The notes: generated from the letters alone by a model not told the origin. Numbered from the stretch's first letter, positions 55,001 to 64,000 are shown. The stretch is 64,000 nucleotides of DNA from Streptomyces lomondensis (GCF_014651035.1 NZ_BMWC01000003.1:434001-498000), one strand, 5' to 3'. A program made the numbers and translations.

Positions 55001-56344
55001 TCACCTGCGCAGCCAGAGCGCCTGATGGCCGTCCAAGTCGACAGTCCGACCGTCGATCTTCACCTGAAGTGGCCGGTCCTGGGTGTTGACGACGAGGGTG
55101 GCCTCGTCGTCGCCGAGCACCCAAACGTCGGGTGCGTCACTCGGCGCCACGTCTACCGCGCGATACGCCGTGCCGGGTGGGAACTCCCTGTCGAAACGCT
55201 GCACCAGGTCGAGCATGGGCCTGGACTCGCCGCCCGTACCGTCGGTGATCTCGGTGCTGCGCCAGAGGCAGCCGGTGCATTGGGCGGTTCGGTTCTGCGG
55301 GTTCCAGTAGAACCCGGTGGTGGCACCGCCCCGGACCATGGCGATCATGCCGGCGGCCTGCACGGCCAAGCGGAGCTGCTCGCTCCAGCCGTCGCCGCCG
55401 GTGTCTGCGCCCGGTTCGACGTAGTACTCGGCCCACCACAGGGGCAAGGGAGTGCGCTCCCGTACCCACCGGCCGACGGCGGTGAACTTGTCGACGGCCC
55501 GGAACCGGTCGGGCAGCGCCTCGTCGCCGTGGGTGTAGCTGGAACCGTCGACGACGACGAAGTCGGCTCCGGCCTTGTGCGTGTTCCAGTAGTCGAAGGC
55601 GTCGAGGACACGCTGGTCGACGCTGCCCCACGGGCCTCTCAGGGCGGAGGCGTGCGTGGTGCGGCCGGGCTCGAAACTGTCCATGTTCAGGTACGGCCCG
55701 CCCACCAGGTTCTCCTTGTTCACCTTCTTCAGTGCTCGGTGGACCCGGTTGTAGAGCTCGGTGTATCCCTCGTAGTTCCAGCGCTTTCTCGCGTCGTCGA
55801 AGAATCCCTTGAATTCGTTCCAGACGATGAAATGCCGTACGTCCGGATAGCGTTCAGCGACTGTGGCGGAGAGGGCGGCGAAGTCGTCGTAGTGTTCGGG
55901 GCGCGGGGCGGTCTCCAGGGACTGGCGGGACCAGTCCGTGTGACCGGGTGTGCCGCCCTTCATCCAGTCCGGTGCGCAGCAGAGGGTGATGACGGGAGTG
56001 CCGCCGGTCTTCCGGATGAGATCGATGCGGCGGTCCAGGGCGGCGAAGTTGTAACGACCAGGAGACGGTTCGGGACTGGTGGCGCCCCAGCCCATGAGGT
56101 GCTGGTTCTGCGGGAGCGGCTGGGCGGAGAGGGCCTTTCGCGCGGTGCTCAGGGCGGCCCGGTCGCCCACATCGGCGCTGTACTCGGTGTGGGTGAAGCC
56201 CCAGCCGAGCGCGGGCTGGGCCGGCCCGGCGGCGTCGTCCGGTCCGGTGCCGCCGCAGGCCAGGGCGAGCGTGACGGCAGCCGCTATGGGTAGTGCGGCG
56301 AGCCGGCGCCGTCGGATGCCGCGATGCCGTGCGGAGCATTTCAT
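55001..56344 (-). CDS. GH39-like secreted glycosidase lipoprotein
   Basis: A 447-aa lipoprotein (signal with TLALAC, Cys30) carrying a clan-A TIM-barrel glycosidase domain. The acid/base is Glu177 in VWNEF and the nucleophile Glu306 in WWAEYY, spacing typical of GH39/GH5-like enzymes. A small C-terminal beta domain follows. It lies at the end of an exopolysaccharide cluster, so it may trim or release the polymer at the cell surface. TATTCT 7 nt before the ATG suggests leaderless transcription. Base composition is slightly lower in GC than upstream genes. Confidence 0.83.
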   Translation of the reverse strand: MKCSARHRGIRRRRLAALPIAAAVTLALACGGTGPDDAAGPAQPALGWGFTHTEYSADVGDRAALSTARKALSAQPLPQNQHLMGWGATSPEPSPGRYNFAALDRRIDLIRKTGGTPVITLCCAPDWMKGGTPGHTDWSRQSLETAPRPEHYDDFAALSATVAERYPDVRHFIVWNEFKGFFDDARKRWNYEGYTELYNRVHRALKKVNKENLVGGPYLNMDSFEPGRTTHASALRGPWGSVDQRVLDAFDYWNTHKAGADFVVVDGSSYTHGDEALPDRFRAVDKFTAVGRWVRERTPLPLWWAEYYVEPGADTGGDGWSEQLRLAVQAAGMIAMVRGGATTGFYWNPQNRTAQCTGCLWRSTEITDGTGGESRPMLDLVQRFDREFPPGTAYRAVDVAPSDAPDVWVLGDDEATLVVNTQDRPLQVKIDGRTVDLDGHQALWLRR

Positions 56345-56385
56345 CGAAAACAGAATATCTGCGCAATTGTGATGAATGCCAGATT

Positions 56386-57204
56386 TTAAGTACCTGGCCG
56401 GTGTCGAGCACATGTCCACGCCGTCTTCCACAGCAGGCGACGCGATCTGCGGACCACGGTGTAGCCCTTGGTCAGGATTCGGTCCCGGGCGAAGGTTCTG
56501 GTGACGGCTCGACCTTCTATCAACCGGGCGAACTCCTCGGCCCCGGTGCTCCGCCGCACAGTCATTCGACTCAGGGAGAACGGGTCCTGACGAGGACCTG
56601 CCAGGGCGTTGTGCACCACCACAGCCTGAGTGAAGCCAGCAGTGCGTACCATCTGCCGCACCCGGTGGTCTGAGTAACCGTATGGATAGGCGAAGGAGTA
56701 CGGCGGGACGCCGAGTTGCTCGGTGATGATCTTCCAGCAGGTTTCCAGCTCGTAGCGCAGCGCGCCGAGGGGCAGCTGGTCGAGCTGTGGGTGACTGTGG
56801 CTGTGACCGCCGATCTCGGCACCCGCAGCGGCGAGTTCGCGCACCTCGTCCCAGTCAAGCATGGTGTCCAGAGCGGCGCCAGCGATCTGGTGCTGACCGG
56901 GCAGCCAGCCAGTGGCCACGAACAAGGTCGAGGGAAAGCCGAGTTCACGCAGGACGGGCAGAGCGTGCCGGTGTACACCCTGGTATCCGTCGTCGAAGGT
57001 GATCAGTACCGGCCGGACCGGCAGAGGCTGACCGCCGCGCCAAGCGGCCGTGAGTCCTCCCACCGTCAGCGGAGTGAAGCTGCCCTCGTCCAGCAGCCGC
57101 ATCTGGGCGGCGAACGCGTCCGGTGAGACGGACAGGGCGCGGATCGATGGCGGCGGGGCGTGCGCGATCGCGTGGTACATCAGAATGGGCACGGATCCGG
57201 TCAC
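56386..57204 (-). CDS. Polysaccharide deacetylase (NodB/CE4)
   Basis: A 272-aa CE4 enzyme. Motif 1 TFDDGY (Asp71/Asp72) and motif 2 HSHSH (134-138) bind the metal; FAYPYGY is motif 3. It lacks a signal peptide, so it would act in the cytoplasm or by another export route. It likely deacetylates an amino-sugar in the exopolysaccharide. GTG 57204 has GAGGAGGTG upstream. Confidence 0.87.
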   Translation of the reverse strand: MTGSVPILMYHAIAHAPPPSIRALSVSPDAFAAQMRLLDEGSFTPLTVGGLTAAWRGGQPLPVRPVLITFDDGYQGVHRHALPVLRELGFPSTLFVATGWLPGQHQIAGAALDTMLDWDEVRELAAAGAEIGGHSHSHPQLDQLPLGALRYELETCWKIITEQLGVPPYSFAYPYGYSDHRVRQMVRTAGFTQAVVVHNALAGPRQDPFSLSRMTVRRSTGAEEFARLIEGRAVTRTFARDRILTKGYTVVRRSRRLLWKTAWTCARHRPGT

Positions 57205-57288
57205 AGGGCACCTCCTCAGGCCCTCAGGCGGCGGATCGGGGATGCCGGGCCGGCCCAGTCCCGGTGCCCGCCATCGTGCGGTCGTGGG

Positions 57289-58398
57289 CTACGACGCCCT
57301 GGTCCGAGCGCGGAGTCTTCCCACTCGCTTCAGCAGCCGGTCGGCCGGGTCGTACAGCTCCGGTCGCGAGACGACAAAGTTGCGCAGCGCTCGCACCGGA
57401 GCGCGGCGCGCCCTGTGGGCGACGGCGACCGGATGGCGCCGGGTCACCCAGCCCTCCGACACGAAGATCTCCCGCGTCTTGAGTGAGTCCTTGTACTCGC
57501 CCTGGCCACGCCCAAGATCAAGGTAGGAGATGCCGTCGTCGGCGGCCCTCTCGGCCATCCGCAGGTGCAGCGCGACCCCGGGAGAGAACTTGGCGAAGGC
57601 GAGGTCGTAGGCCGGGAACCAGCAGGAGAGGACATGATCCGTCCGCAGCCCGAAGTGGGCGGCCACCGGTTGGTCGCCCGCGTAGAGCACGGACAACTGA
57701 CCGGCGAAAGAGTCCGCCCGGGTGTGGAACAGCTGCTCCACGAGCTGGGTGATCCAGGGCTGCGCGAACCGGTCGCTGCGGCCGGTCCTGCGGTACTGAG
57801 CGGACTTCCATGCCATCAGCGTGTGCAACATCACCGGGTCGCGTTCGTCGTGCACATAGCGGACCTCCCCGGCTGCCTTGGCCAGCTTGCGTTCCTTGGC
57901 GAGTCTGGTGCGTGTGCCCTTGGGTGACCGCTCTCCCAGCCGGGCGACATAGGCTTCCCAGCCGTCCGCCACGTCGATCACGGGCGAGGGGAAGCTGGCC
58001 CTGGCGGATCGCTCGAACGGCTGCTGCCCCTCCGCGAGATGGTCGAACTCCCAGATGGCGAGCCCGCACGCCGCCAGCAACGACGGAGCGTCCCAGCGAA
58101 AGCCCGCTTCGTGCACCAGCCCCTGGCAGTCGGAGAGGCCGAGGCCGATCGCGCGGCCAACTCCCGCGGGCGTGCGCTCGTAGGGGAAGAACGCCGTCGG
58201 TTCGCCGCCTGGTCCGTCCCGCATCACGGCGATCCGGACCCCGCGCCGGTGCCGGCCGACCGCGAGGGCGAACTCGGGTGAGAGGAAGGGGTTCGCCATC
58301 TGCGGCGTACCGTGCACTGGCGCTTTCGACTGCATCGTCGTCCACGCGGTCCGGTCGGCCGCCGTCACTTCGTGGGCTCGGTAAACATCGATGTCCAT
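57289..58398 (-). CDS. CelD/BcsL-type GNAT acyltransferase
   Basis: A 369-aa double-GNAT (FemAB-like fold) protein related to CelD/BcsL acetyltransferases of polysaccharide operons. Conserved blocks include ERSPKGTRTRLAKERKL and YLDLGRGQGEYKDSLKT. It probably acylates a sugar intermediate. The ATG lies 3 nt after the upstream GT2 stop, so the two are coupled. Confidence 0.83.
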   Translation of the reverse strand: MDIDVYRAHEVTAADRTAWTTMQSKAPVHGTPQMANPFLSPEFALAVGRHRRGVRIAVMRDGPGGEPTAFFPYERTPAGVGRAIGLGLSDCQGLVHEAGFRWDAPSLLAACGLAIWEFDHLAEGQQPFERSARASFPSPVIDVADGWEAYVARLGERSPKGTRTRLAKERKLAKAAGEVRYVHDERDPVMLHTLMAWKSAQYRRTGRSDRFAQPWITQLVEQLFHTRADSFAGQLSVLYAGDQPVAAHFGLRTDHVLSCWFPAYDLAFAKFSPGVALHLRMAERAADDGISYLDLGRGQGEYKDSLKTREIFVSEGWVTRRHPVAVAHRARRAPVRALRNFVVSRPELYDPADRLLKRVGRLRARTRAS

Positions 58399-58401
58399 GA
58401 T

Positions 58402-59520
58402 TCACGTCCTTGTCGCGAGGGTCTCCGCGGTGCCGTCTCCGTGTCCGGCCGAGTCAGCGGCCGAAGGCAGCACCTCGACCCGGAAGGGGGAGGTGCTCCT
58501 GCGGGCCCGGAAGGAGCCCACGACGTAGCCCGTGGCCGCGATGACCACCCCGGCCACGATCGCCCCCGCGCGCCCGGCGCCTCCCCGCTGTCCCCGTACT
58601 GCGTCGAGCAGCCCGTGCGCCACTCCGGCGGGCAGTACCCGGGTGGTATAGCGGCGTTCGGACTCCAGGCCCTTGGCCACGCCTACGTGCCGGGTGACTT
58701 GAGCCTTCGACAGCCCCTCCGCGTAGGCGCGGCGGCGGAAGTACGCGAAGCGTTCCCTGGCGGCGGGAACCTTGTGATGGATGACCGCGCGGCTGTCGAA
58801 GAGCAGCAGCGAGTCCGGGATGGCCCGGGCGAGCCGGATGCAGAACTCGGTCTCCTCGCAGCCGAGCGGGCGCTTGTCCCCGTCGCGGCCGATGCCGATG
58901 GCGAAGCCGCCCGCCGCGTCGAAAGCCGTCCGCCTAAAGGAGGCGTTTCCGCCGAGCACGTTGCGGACCGGTGCCACGCCTTCCGGCAGTCCCCGGTACG
59001 CGCAGCCGACGACCCAGTCGAACTCGGTGGGGAACCAGACCGGGCGGTGCCCGGACGCCCAGGCCGGGACAGTGCGGCCGCCCACCGCGATCACCTGCGG
59101 ATCCGTGTACGCCGACGCCATGTGCCGCAGCCAGTCCCGTTCTGCCACCGCGTCGTCGTCGAGGAACGCGATGACCGTGCCCCGGCAGGCGGCGATCCCG
59201 GTGTTGCGCCCGGCCGACAGGCCGCGGGGGCCCGCGTTGGCGAGGACCCGTACTGCCGGACCCGGTGAGCCCTCGCGCCCGTACCCCCCGTATTCCGTGC
59301 GCAGGCGTTCCAGGAGTTCCGGATTGTGGTCGACCACCACCAGGGTCTCCAGGGCCGGCCGCGACTGGGCGCGTACCGACTCCACGGCGGCGAGGATGTC
59401 CTCCCAGCGCTCCTCGGTGTACACGCAGATCACGACGGAGAACTCTGTTCGGGTCCCGAGGATGCCGCCGGTGTGCGGCCGGGACGGATCACCGCTGAGG
59501 GACAGCGCGTGGACGTTCAT
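58402..59520 (-). CDS. GT2-family glycosyltransferase
   Basis: A 372-aa GT-A fold transferase. The nucleotide-sugar motif VVICVYTEERW opens the domain; FLDDDAVAERDW supplies the metal-binding acidic cluster; GCEETEFCIRL is the later catalytic block. A C-terminal hydrophobic segment (AGAIVAGVVIAATGYVVG) suggests membrane anchoring. Its start overlaps the flippase stop (ATGA). Confidence 0.88.
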   Translation of the reverse strand: MNVHALSLSGDPSRPHTGGILGTRTEFSVVICVYTEERWEDILAAVESVRAQSRPALETLVVVDHNPELLERLRTEYGGYGREGSPGPAVRVLANAGPRGLSAGRNTGIAACRGTVIAFLDDDAVAERDWLRHMASAYTDPQVIAVGGRTVPAWASGHRPVWFPTEFDWVVGCAYRGLPEGVAPVRNVLGGNASFRRTAFDAAGGFAIGIGRDGDKRPLGCEETEFCIRLARAIPDSLLLFDSRAVIHHKVPAARERFAYFRRRAYAEGLSKAQVTRHVGVAKGLESERRYTTRVLPAGVAHGLLDAVRGQRGGAGRAGAIVAGVVIAATGYVVGSFRARRSTSPFRVEVLPSAADSAGHGDGTAETLATRT

Positions 59521-60881
59521 GACGAATGCTCCGAGATCCCCGGCAGCCAACTCGACCGCCGGATCAAGAGGTAAAGGGCCAGCAGGCACTGCGCCACGAG
59601 CCAGGCGACGCCTGCTCCGGTCAGACCGAGCTCGGGCAGCAGGACGTGGGAAAGGCCCAGCACGAGGAAGCACAGCGCCAGTTGCAGTCCCACGACCATG
59701 CGCAGGCGCCGCCGCATCCGGGCCACGTCGATGGCCACGCTCACCAGCAGGTTCGGCAGCGCTGACAGCGCCAGCAGCCGGAGCAGCGTGGTGCCGTGCT
59801 CCCCATATCCCGGCCCGAAGAAGGACAGGAAGTACGGGGCGACGACGATGATCGCAACAGTCCCGAGGGCCATGAGCAGGGCCGAGTGGCGCAGCACCCG
59901 GAACGCGTGCTGAGCCAGCTGCCCGGGAGCGTGCGCCGCCTCCACAATCAGGGAGCTGCCCATGTTGGTCGCCAGCAGATAGGGGATGTAGCCGATGATC
60001 CAGGCCAGCGAGAAATAGGCGCTCTGGGCCGGCCCCAAGGTGTTCAGCACGAGCAGCGGCACCAGGTTGTACGCGGCCATCCGGAACAGGGAACCCACAT
60101 AGTCGGCGGTCGAGTACCTCACCATCCGGGGCGGGCGTTCCGTCTGCGGGGCCTCCCGCTCATGGCGGGGCACGGCTCGCCGCAGCAGGAACACGTTGGC
60201 GACCAGAACGGCTACGACAAGGGCACCGGCCCAGGAGATCAGGATGCCCGCGAAGAGCGTCAGGGCGGCAGCCACGGCCAATAGAAGGATCTTCACCACG
60301 GCGAATACCACGTTCTCCGCCGCCACCCAGCCAGGGTGCCGCACTCCGGTCAGCGCACCGTCCTGAAGGGCGAAGATGGCGTATCCCGCCGTGTAGGCGA
60401 CGAAGAAGAGACCGGTCACCGGTGTCAGCAGGAAGTCGAGGCCGGGAGCGATCTGCGGGACGAGCAGGAGGAAGCCGACCGCGACCAGGGCGCTGCAGGC
60501 GATGCTGGCGACGTAGCAGGCGAGGATCAGCCTACGCGTGTGACGGCCGGCGGCCGGCACGAATCGGACCAGGAAGTCGGAGAGGTTCAGCTGACCGACG
60601 GTGGACAGCAGCGTGGCCGCGGAGATGGTCGCGTAATTGAGGCCGACTGTCCGCTCGTCGTACCAGTGAGTGGCGAACACCCAGAACACGGCGCCCAGCG
60701 CCGCGTTGATGAGGGAGCTCACGGCGAGAAGGTGGCCGTTGCGCAGCAGCGGCTCGCGGGGCAGGACAGCGGCGAACCTCTGGCGTATCGGTGCGGTGAA
60801 GGGGCGCTTGGTGGCTGCGGGGGCGGGTGGAGCCGCCGTCTCTGCCGTCTCGGCCGGCGGCAGGGCTCGTGGTGCGTGCAC
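59517..60881 (-). CDS. Polysaccharide flippase (Wzx/MATE-like)
   Basis: A 454-aa integral membrane protein with about 12-13 helices after a Pro/Ala-rich N-terminal tail. The overall pattern (paired helices, RYSTADYVGSLFRMAAYNLVPLLVLN centre) fits the MVF/Wzx superfamily that flips lipid-linked glycans. It is the first gene of a three-gene unit with the GT2 and GNAT genes and has a strong promoter upstream. Confidence 0.86.
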   Translation of the reverse strand: MHAPRALPPAETAETAAPPAPAATKRPFTAPIRQRFAAVLPREPLLRNGHLLAVSSLINAALGAVFWVFATHWYDERTVGLNYATISAATLLSTVGQLNLSDFLVRFVPAAGRHTRRLILACYVASIACSALVAVGFLLLVPQIAPGLDFLLTPVTGLFFVAYTAGYAIFALQDGALTGVRHPGWVAAENVVFAVVKILLLAVAAALTLFAGILISWAGALVVAVLVANVFLLRRAVPRHEREAPQTERPPRMVRYSTADYVGSLFRMAAYNLVPLLVLNTLGPAQSAYFSLAWIIGYIPYLLATNMGSSLIVEAAHAPGQLAQHAFRVLRHSALLMALGTVAIIVVAPYFLSFFGPGYGEHGTTLLRLLALSALPNLLVSVAIDVARMRRRLRMVVGLQLALCFLVLGLSHVLLPELGLTGAGVAWLVAQCLLALYLLIRRSSWLPGISEHSS

Positions 60882-60926
60882 GGCTTCTCCTCGGGGCGAA
60901 TCCGTACGTTTACGCCGTACATGTAC

Positions 60927-60954
60927 ATAATAAGCCGACTGCCCGATTGGTCAA
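60927..60954 (-). promoter_or_regulatory. Strong sigma70-type promoter for the flippase operon
   Basis: On the minus strand, TTGACC (60954-60949), 16-bp spacer, TATTAT (60932-60927, 5 of 6 to consensus). The palindrome GTACATGTAC (60918-60927) overlaps the predicted start site. The AT-rich leader is unusual for this genome. Confidence 0.65.
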
Positions 60955-61001
60955 GGAATGAGATTGAGGGGAGTTGTCTCGCGGTATGGGAGGTGGCCTC
61001 G

Positions 61002-61382
61002 TCAATCGTCCACGGACGTTCGGTGGGCGTTTCTCCTCGCCCTGAGCAGCGCAGGCGCCAGTGCCAGAACAGAGCTGAGCACCGCGAGGATCAGCAGGGC
61101 ACGCGTGGGCGTGGACGCCTTGGTCAGGAAGAGGGCTTCGGCGACCAGGGTGGAGAACGCGATGCTGAGGGCCACGGTGAGGACGGTGAACTCCAGCCGG
61201 GACCTGCGACCGGCTTCGGCGTCAGACGGCCGCCGGGTCAGCAGCAGGGTGGCGGCCAGTCCCGGCCCGATGAGGAGAAACGCGGACATCGTCGCGACCC
61301 GTAGCGGCGCTCCTTCCGGCAGAGCGGTCGCGGCGACGGCAACCCACCCGGACACGGCGACTCCCCAGCGCAGTCGGTTCAT
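61002..61382 (-). CDS. Small membrane protein of the exopolysaccharide cluster
   Basis: A 126-aa protein with about four transmembrane helices and a short basic C-terminal tail. I do not recognise a family. Its ATG overlaps the stop of the large membrane protein gene by 4 nt (ATGA), so the two are made together and may form a complex. No catalytic motif is visible. Confidence 0.7.
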   Translation of the reverse strand: MNRLRWGVAVSGWVAVAATALPEGAPLRVATMSAFLLIGPGLAATLLLTRRPSDAEAGRRSRLEFTVLTVALSIAFSTLVAEALFLTKASTPTRALLILAVLSSVLALAPALLRARRNAHRTSVDD

Positions 61383-63259
61383 CCCGGGCTTCCTTCCGCC
61401 GGACGGACGTAGCGGTAGACCACCGCGTCCGGGTTGGCGTAGACGCGCTTGAAGTCCGACGCCCTGGACAGCGCCGACTCCAGCCGGTCCACGAAGTCGG
61501 CGGGCATCTCGCCGTTCAGATGGACGTCCGCGCGCTGCGCCCGGTTGAGGAGGATGTAAGCCGGCTGCTTCCCCGCTCTCCTGAGGAGCGGTTCCAGACC
61601 GGTCAGGGGGTTTTCCATCAGCATCCGCCTGGTACTCAGGCTCTCCTCGGTGACCTGCGTGCGCTCGTGGCGGTCATAGTGCATCTCCAGGCCTGGAGCG
61701 GCGTACGTGACGGAGATGAGCAGCGACCCGGTGGGGGTTGTCGTGGTCACGTACCGAGTGGCGGCGGCCTCCTGACGGGAGAAGTAGTTCATCGCCTCTT
61801 TGCTGTAGTAGCCGAACGCCAACCCGCCGAGCATGGCCAGGAGTACGACGCAGACGACCGGCATCCGCATCCGCAGGCGTTTCCCAGGAGGCAGCAGCAG
61901 GGCGGCGATGAGCAGGGCGACAGCGGGCAGGGCGAACATGTAGGACCGGAACACCATCTCCCCGCCGTAGGCATTGGCCAACACTAGGAGGAGAGGGGAG
62001 ATCGTGAGCAGCGGAAGCGGGGTGCGCCGGGTCCAGCGCCGTACGACGAAAGCCAGTGCGGCGAGCAGGAAGACGCCGACCGACATGCCACGCTCGATCC
62101 AGGACACCATGATCTGGCTCGCCGCGGGCGTGGCCTCGGCGAGCCTGTTGACTCCGGACCAGATGTTGGCTTCTGGCTTACTGAGTGCGGAGACGAGGTC
62201 GCTGAGGTTCTCGGACATGTACTGCTTCGCCACAGTCGCGTTCCAGGCTGCGGTGAGCGCGACCGCCCCGATCAGCGGGGGCAGCACCACCCGCCGGTTG
62301 CGCCGGGGCAGGGAGAGCAGCAGCAGCGCGCTGATCAGCATCATGGGGGTGAGCTGGTGGGAGGAGACGATCGCGGCCTCCAGCACCAGCACCATGAACA
62401 GCCGATCCGGAGGCCAGCTCAGTCGGCGTTTCCCAGGGCTCGGCAGCCCTGCGGACGCGGCCTGCTGCTTCAGCACCAGGGCGATCACGCTGGCGAAGAG
62501 AAGGAAGGCGAAGGCCTGGGGGGCGAAATAGTCCTGTCCCACCCATGAACATGAGTAGTAGATCCAGACGGCTCCCCAGACCAGCCTCCGATCGTCGGTG
62601 ATCGACCGGTAGATCAGCAGAAGCGGGCCGAGCAGTAGAAGGTTGGCGAGAGGCTGGGCCCATTGGGCGTAGGCATCGGGCGACTGGAGCCCGGTGGCGC
62701 GCAGGAGCACCGCATTGAACTGGAAGAAGCCCGGCCACTGGTTGTAGATGGCGAAGCCCGCCGCCTCCGGCACCTCGCCGTTGTGCCGCATCATCGCGTC
62801 GATCACGGCCACGTGCTTCCAGCCCCAGGCGTACCGCAGCTCCGGATAGAGCAGCGACGGCGTGGCGTGCAGGATCGAGATCAGCGCGAGCACGTACGCC
62901 AGGTAGCAGGCAGGGGGTGTCCGCCGGTCGGCCGCAGCCACGCAGAAGCCGATGGTGAGCAGGGCGAGGGCGACCCAGAAGAATCCCGGCAGCACTTTGA
63001 GCAGCCCGAAGTCCCACATGCGGTCGAGGGGCACGTCACGAAGCGAGAGCACCCAGACTGTGACCGCAGTGGGCAGCACGACGAGTGCCGTCCAAGTGCC
63101 AACCCCCGTCGGCCGGGACCGTGGTCGGCCGGGGCGGAAGAACCTGGCAGGGCTGTCGGGTGCCGGGCTCTGAAGGACAGGGCTCGCCGTGTGCGGTGGC
63201 GCAGCGTCGCCCTCCGCCGGGACCTTCCCGGGGACCACGGGACGGTCTCCGCTGTTCAC
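61379..63259 (-). CDS. Large polytopic membrane protein (GT-C-like)
   Basis: A 626-aa protein with about 12 transmembrane helices and a soluble C-terminal domain (from about residue 530). The helix layout and the YNQWPGFFQFNAVLL loop suggest a GT-C-type membrane transferase or a polymerase/ligase of surface glycan, but I cannot name the family. GTG 63259 (GGAG upstream) is chosen; the upstream in-frame stretch to 63439 is Arg/Pro-rich and non-hydrophobic. It fits a role in polymer assembly. Confidence 0.75.
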   Translation of the reverse strand: MNSGDRPVVPGKVPAEGDAAPPHTASPVLQSPAPDSPARFFRPGRPRSRPTGVGTWTALVVLPTAVTVWVLSLRDVPLDRMWDFGLLKVLPGFFWVALALLTIGFCVAAADRRTPPACYLAYVLALISILHATPSLLYPELRYAWGWKHVAVIDAMMRHNGEVPEAAGFAIYNQWPGFFQFNAVLLRATGLQSPDAYAQWAQPLANLLLLGPLLLIYRSITDDRRLVWGAVWIYYSCSWVGQDYFAPQAFAFLLFASVIALVLKQQAASAGLPSPGKRRLSWPPDRLFMVLVLEAAIVSSHQLTPMMLISALLLLSLPRRNRRVVLPPLIGAVALTAAWNATVAKQYMSENLSDLVSALSKPEANIWSGVNRLAEATPAASQIMVSWIERGMSVGVFLLAALAFVVRRWTRRTPLPLLTISPLLLVLANAYGGEMVFRSYMFALPAVALLIAALLLPPGKRLRMRMPVVCVVLLAMLGGLAFGYYSKEAMNYFSRQEAAATRYVTTTTPTGSLLISVTYAAPGLEMHYDRHERTQVTEESLSTRRMLMENPLTGLEPLLRRAGKQPAYILLNRAQRADVHLNGEMPADFVDRLESALSRASDFKRVYANPDAVVYRYVRPAEGSPG

Positions 63260-63509
63260 CGTTGGCTCCGGCCTGACGTCCTGTCGGTGTGCAGCGCTCG
63301 TCGGGTCGTCGTGCCGAAGGTCTGCGCATGGTTCACGACCAGGCCTCCGGATGGCGAAACGCGGATGTGTTCGGGGACGACGATCACAGCGGGCCCGCGG
63401 CTCGGGGCGTGTCATGACGCACTGCTGTTCTGCGGTCACCGGTGGTGGTCCCGCTCATAGTCCACCACGGGTGGCGTGCCCCAGCCACTCGGCGCAGGGC
63501 GGCCCGGAC
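63260..63509. other. Gap between membrane protein and GT2 genes
   Basis: 250 bases without a convincing gene. GTGGTGG (63442-63448) and CCACCAC (63462-63468) can form a 7-bp hairpin just past the GT2 stop, a weak terminator candidate. Confidence 0.3.
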
Positions 63510-64000
63510 CTACTTGCCTGGCCGCTCGGACAGCAGCGTGCGCAGCACCCGGCGCCCGTCGGAGATGGCATGCAGGTTGGAACGCCCGCTGCGGCGGGGC
63601 AGTTCGAGGCTCGGTACCTCGGCGATGCGCAGGCCCGAACGCAGGGCGTGGGCGATCATCTCGGTCTCGATCTCGAACCCGGAGGAGTGCAGGTCGAGGT
63701 CGTCCAGGAAATCGCGGCGGAAGGCGCAGAACCCGTAGCACAGGTCCGTCAGCTTCGTGTCGTACAGATGGTTCACGGCGGCCAGCAGCAGCTGGTTGCC
63801 GAGGCGCCGGATGCGGGTGATGTCGAGCGATCCGCCGCCCGCGATGAACCGCGAGCCCTTGACGAAGTCGAAGCCGTTGTCGAGGAAGTGCAGGTAGTGC
63901 GGGATCTCCCCGGGCAGCATGCTGCCGTCCGCGTCCATCATCACGATGTAGTCGCCGTTCGCGGCCAGGAAGCCGGTGCGCAGGGCGTTGCCCTTGCCGG
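63510..64000 (-). CDS. GT2-family glycosyltransferase (DPM-like), C-terminal part
   Basis: The gene runs out of the window; 163 codons of its C-terminal part are visible. The DxD motif (YIVMMDADGS), the FVKGSRF loop and the TDLCYGFCAFRR block match dolichyl-phosphate-mannose-synthase-like GT2 enzymes. These make polyprenyl-phosphate sugars or initiate glycan transfer. The segment AKGNALRTGF-like start is intact, so the frame is open at the edge. Belongs to the exopolysaccharide cluster. Confidence 0.88.
   Translation of the reverse strand, partial: GKGNALRTGFLAANGDYIVMMDADGSMLPGEIPHYLHFLDNGFDFVKGSRFIAGGGSLDITRIRRLGNQLLLAAVNHLYDTKLTDLCYGFCAFRRDFLDDLDLHSSGFEIETEMIAHALRSGLRIAEVPSLELPRRSGRSNLHAISDGRRVLRTLLSERPGK

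Overview
The window is high-GC actinobacterial chromosome, almost certainly Streptomyces. The evidence is the strong third-position GC, a hopanoid/MEP gene block, a conservon (Cvn) operon, WhiB and DUF574/DUF742/DUF6126 families, several XRE-cupin regulators, a c-di-AMP (ydaO-type) riboswitch ahead of a cell-wall hydrolase, and many genes that look leaderless.

Layout. 1-5.3 kb: the end of a hopanoid operon (hpnH, ispG, dxs, hpnO-like aminotransferase). 5.3-12.4 kb: an XRE-cupin regulator with a 39-aa membrane protein, a protein phosphatase, a GH36 alpha-galactosidase, a riboswitch-controlled LysM/M23 peptidase, a Tat-exported DUF6250-like protein and a GDSL esterase. 12.4-15.7 kb: a TetR regulator, a decayed amino-acid dehydrogenase and an MBL-fold hydrolase. 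16.1-20.4 kb: a conservon (ATPase, roadblock, DUF742, GTPase) followed by a GAF protein. 20.6-25.4 kb: threonine catabolism (tdh, kbl), then LysR, XRE-cupin, GNAT and YjbR genes. 25.4-27.1 kb: a split transketolase under a SoxR/MerR-like operator. 27.2 kb: tRNA-Pro(GGG). 27.3-33.3 kb: GH43, NUDIX, DUF574 methyltransferase, a lipoprotein and a two-component pair. 33.3-40.3 kb: an XRE-cupin regulator and a tightly coupled operon (M24 'pita-bread' hydrolase, E1-alpha, E1-beta, amidohydrolase, bicupin, SDR) that I do not recognise as a described pathway. 40.3-42.2 kb: WhiB, frameshifted Dps, DUF3140 and an HhH glycosylase. 42.3-49 kb: thiolase, TauE/SafE exporter, HAD phosphatase, cobK, a deleted MFS gene, cobF and DUF309. 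49 kb: a second, identical tRNA-Pro(GGG). 49.2-54.9 kb: SpoU methyltransferase, FAD monooxygenase, NUDIX, a MerR-controlled aldo/keto reductase, a double-DUF427 protein and TetR. 55-64 kb: one end of an exopolysaccharide cluster (GH39-like lipoprotein, polysaccharide deacetylase, CelD-type GNAT, GT2, flippase, large polytopic membrane protein, GT2).

How the genes work together. The MEP enzymes supply isoprenoid precursor to the hopanoid side-chain enzymes in one overlapping operon. tdh and kbl convert threonine to glycine and acetyl-CoA. The 33-40 kb operon has 1-13 nt overlaps or short gaps throughout, and several members have altered catalytic residues, so it is the strongest candidate for an undescribed system. 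Three loci are broken (amino-acid dehydrogenase, dps, DHA2 transporter), mostly by small or internal deletions. All functional calls come from reading motifs and from family knowledge; no database search was run.
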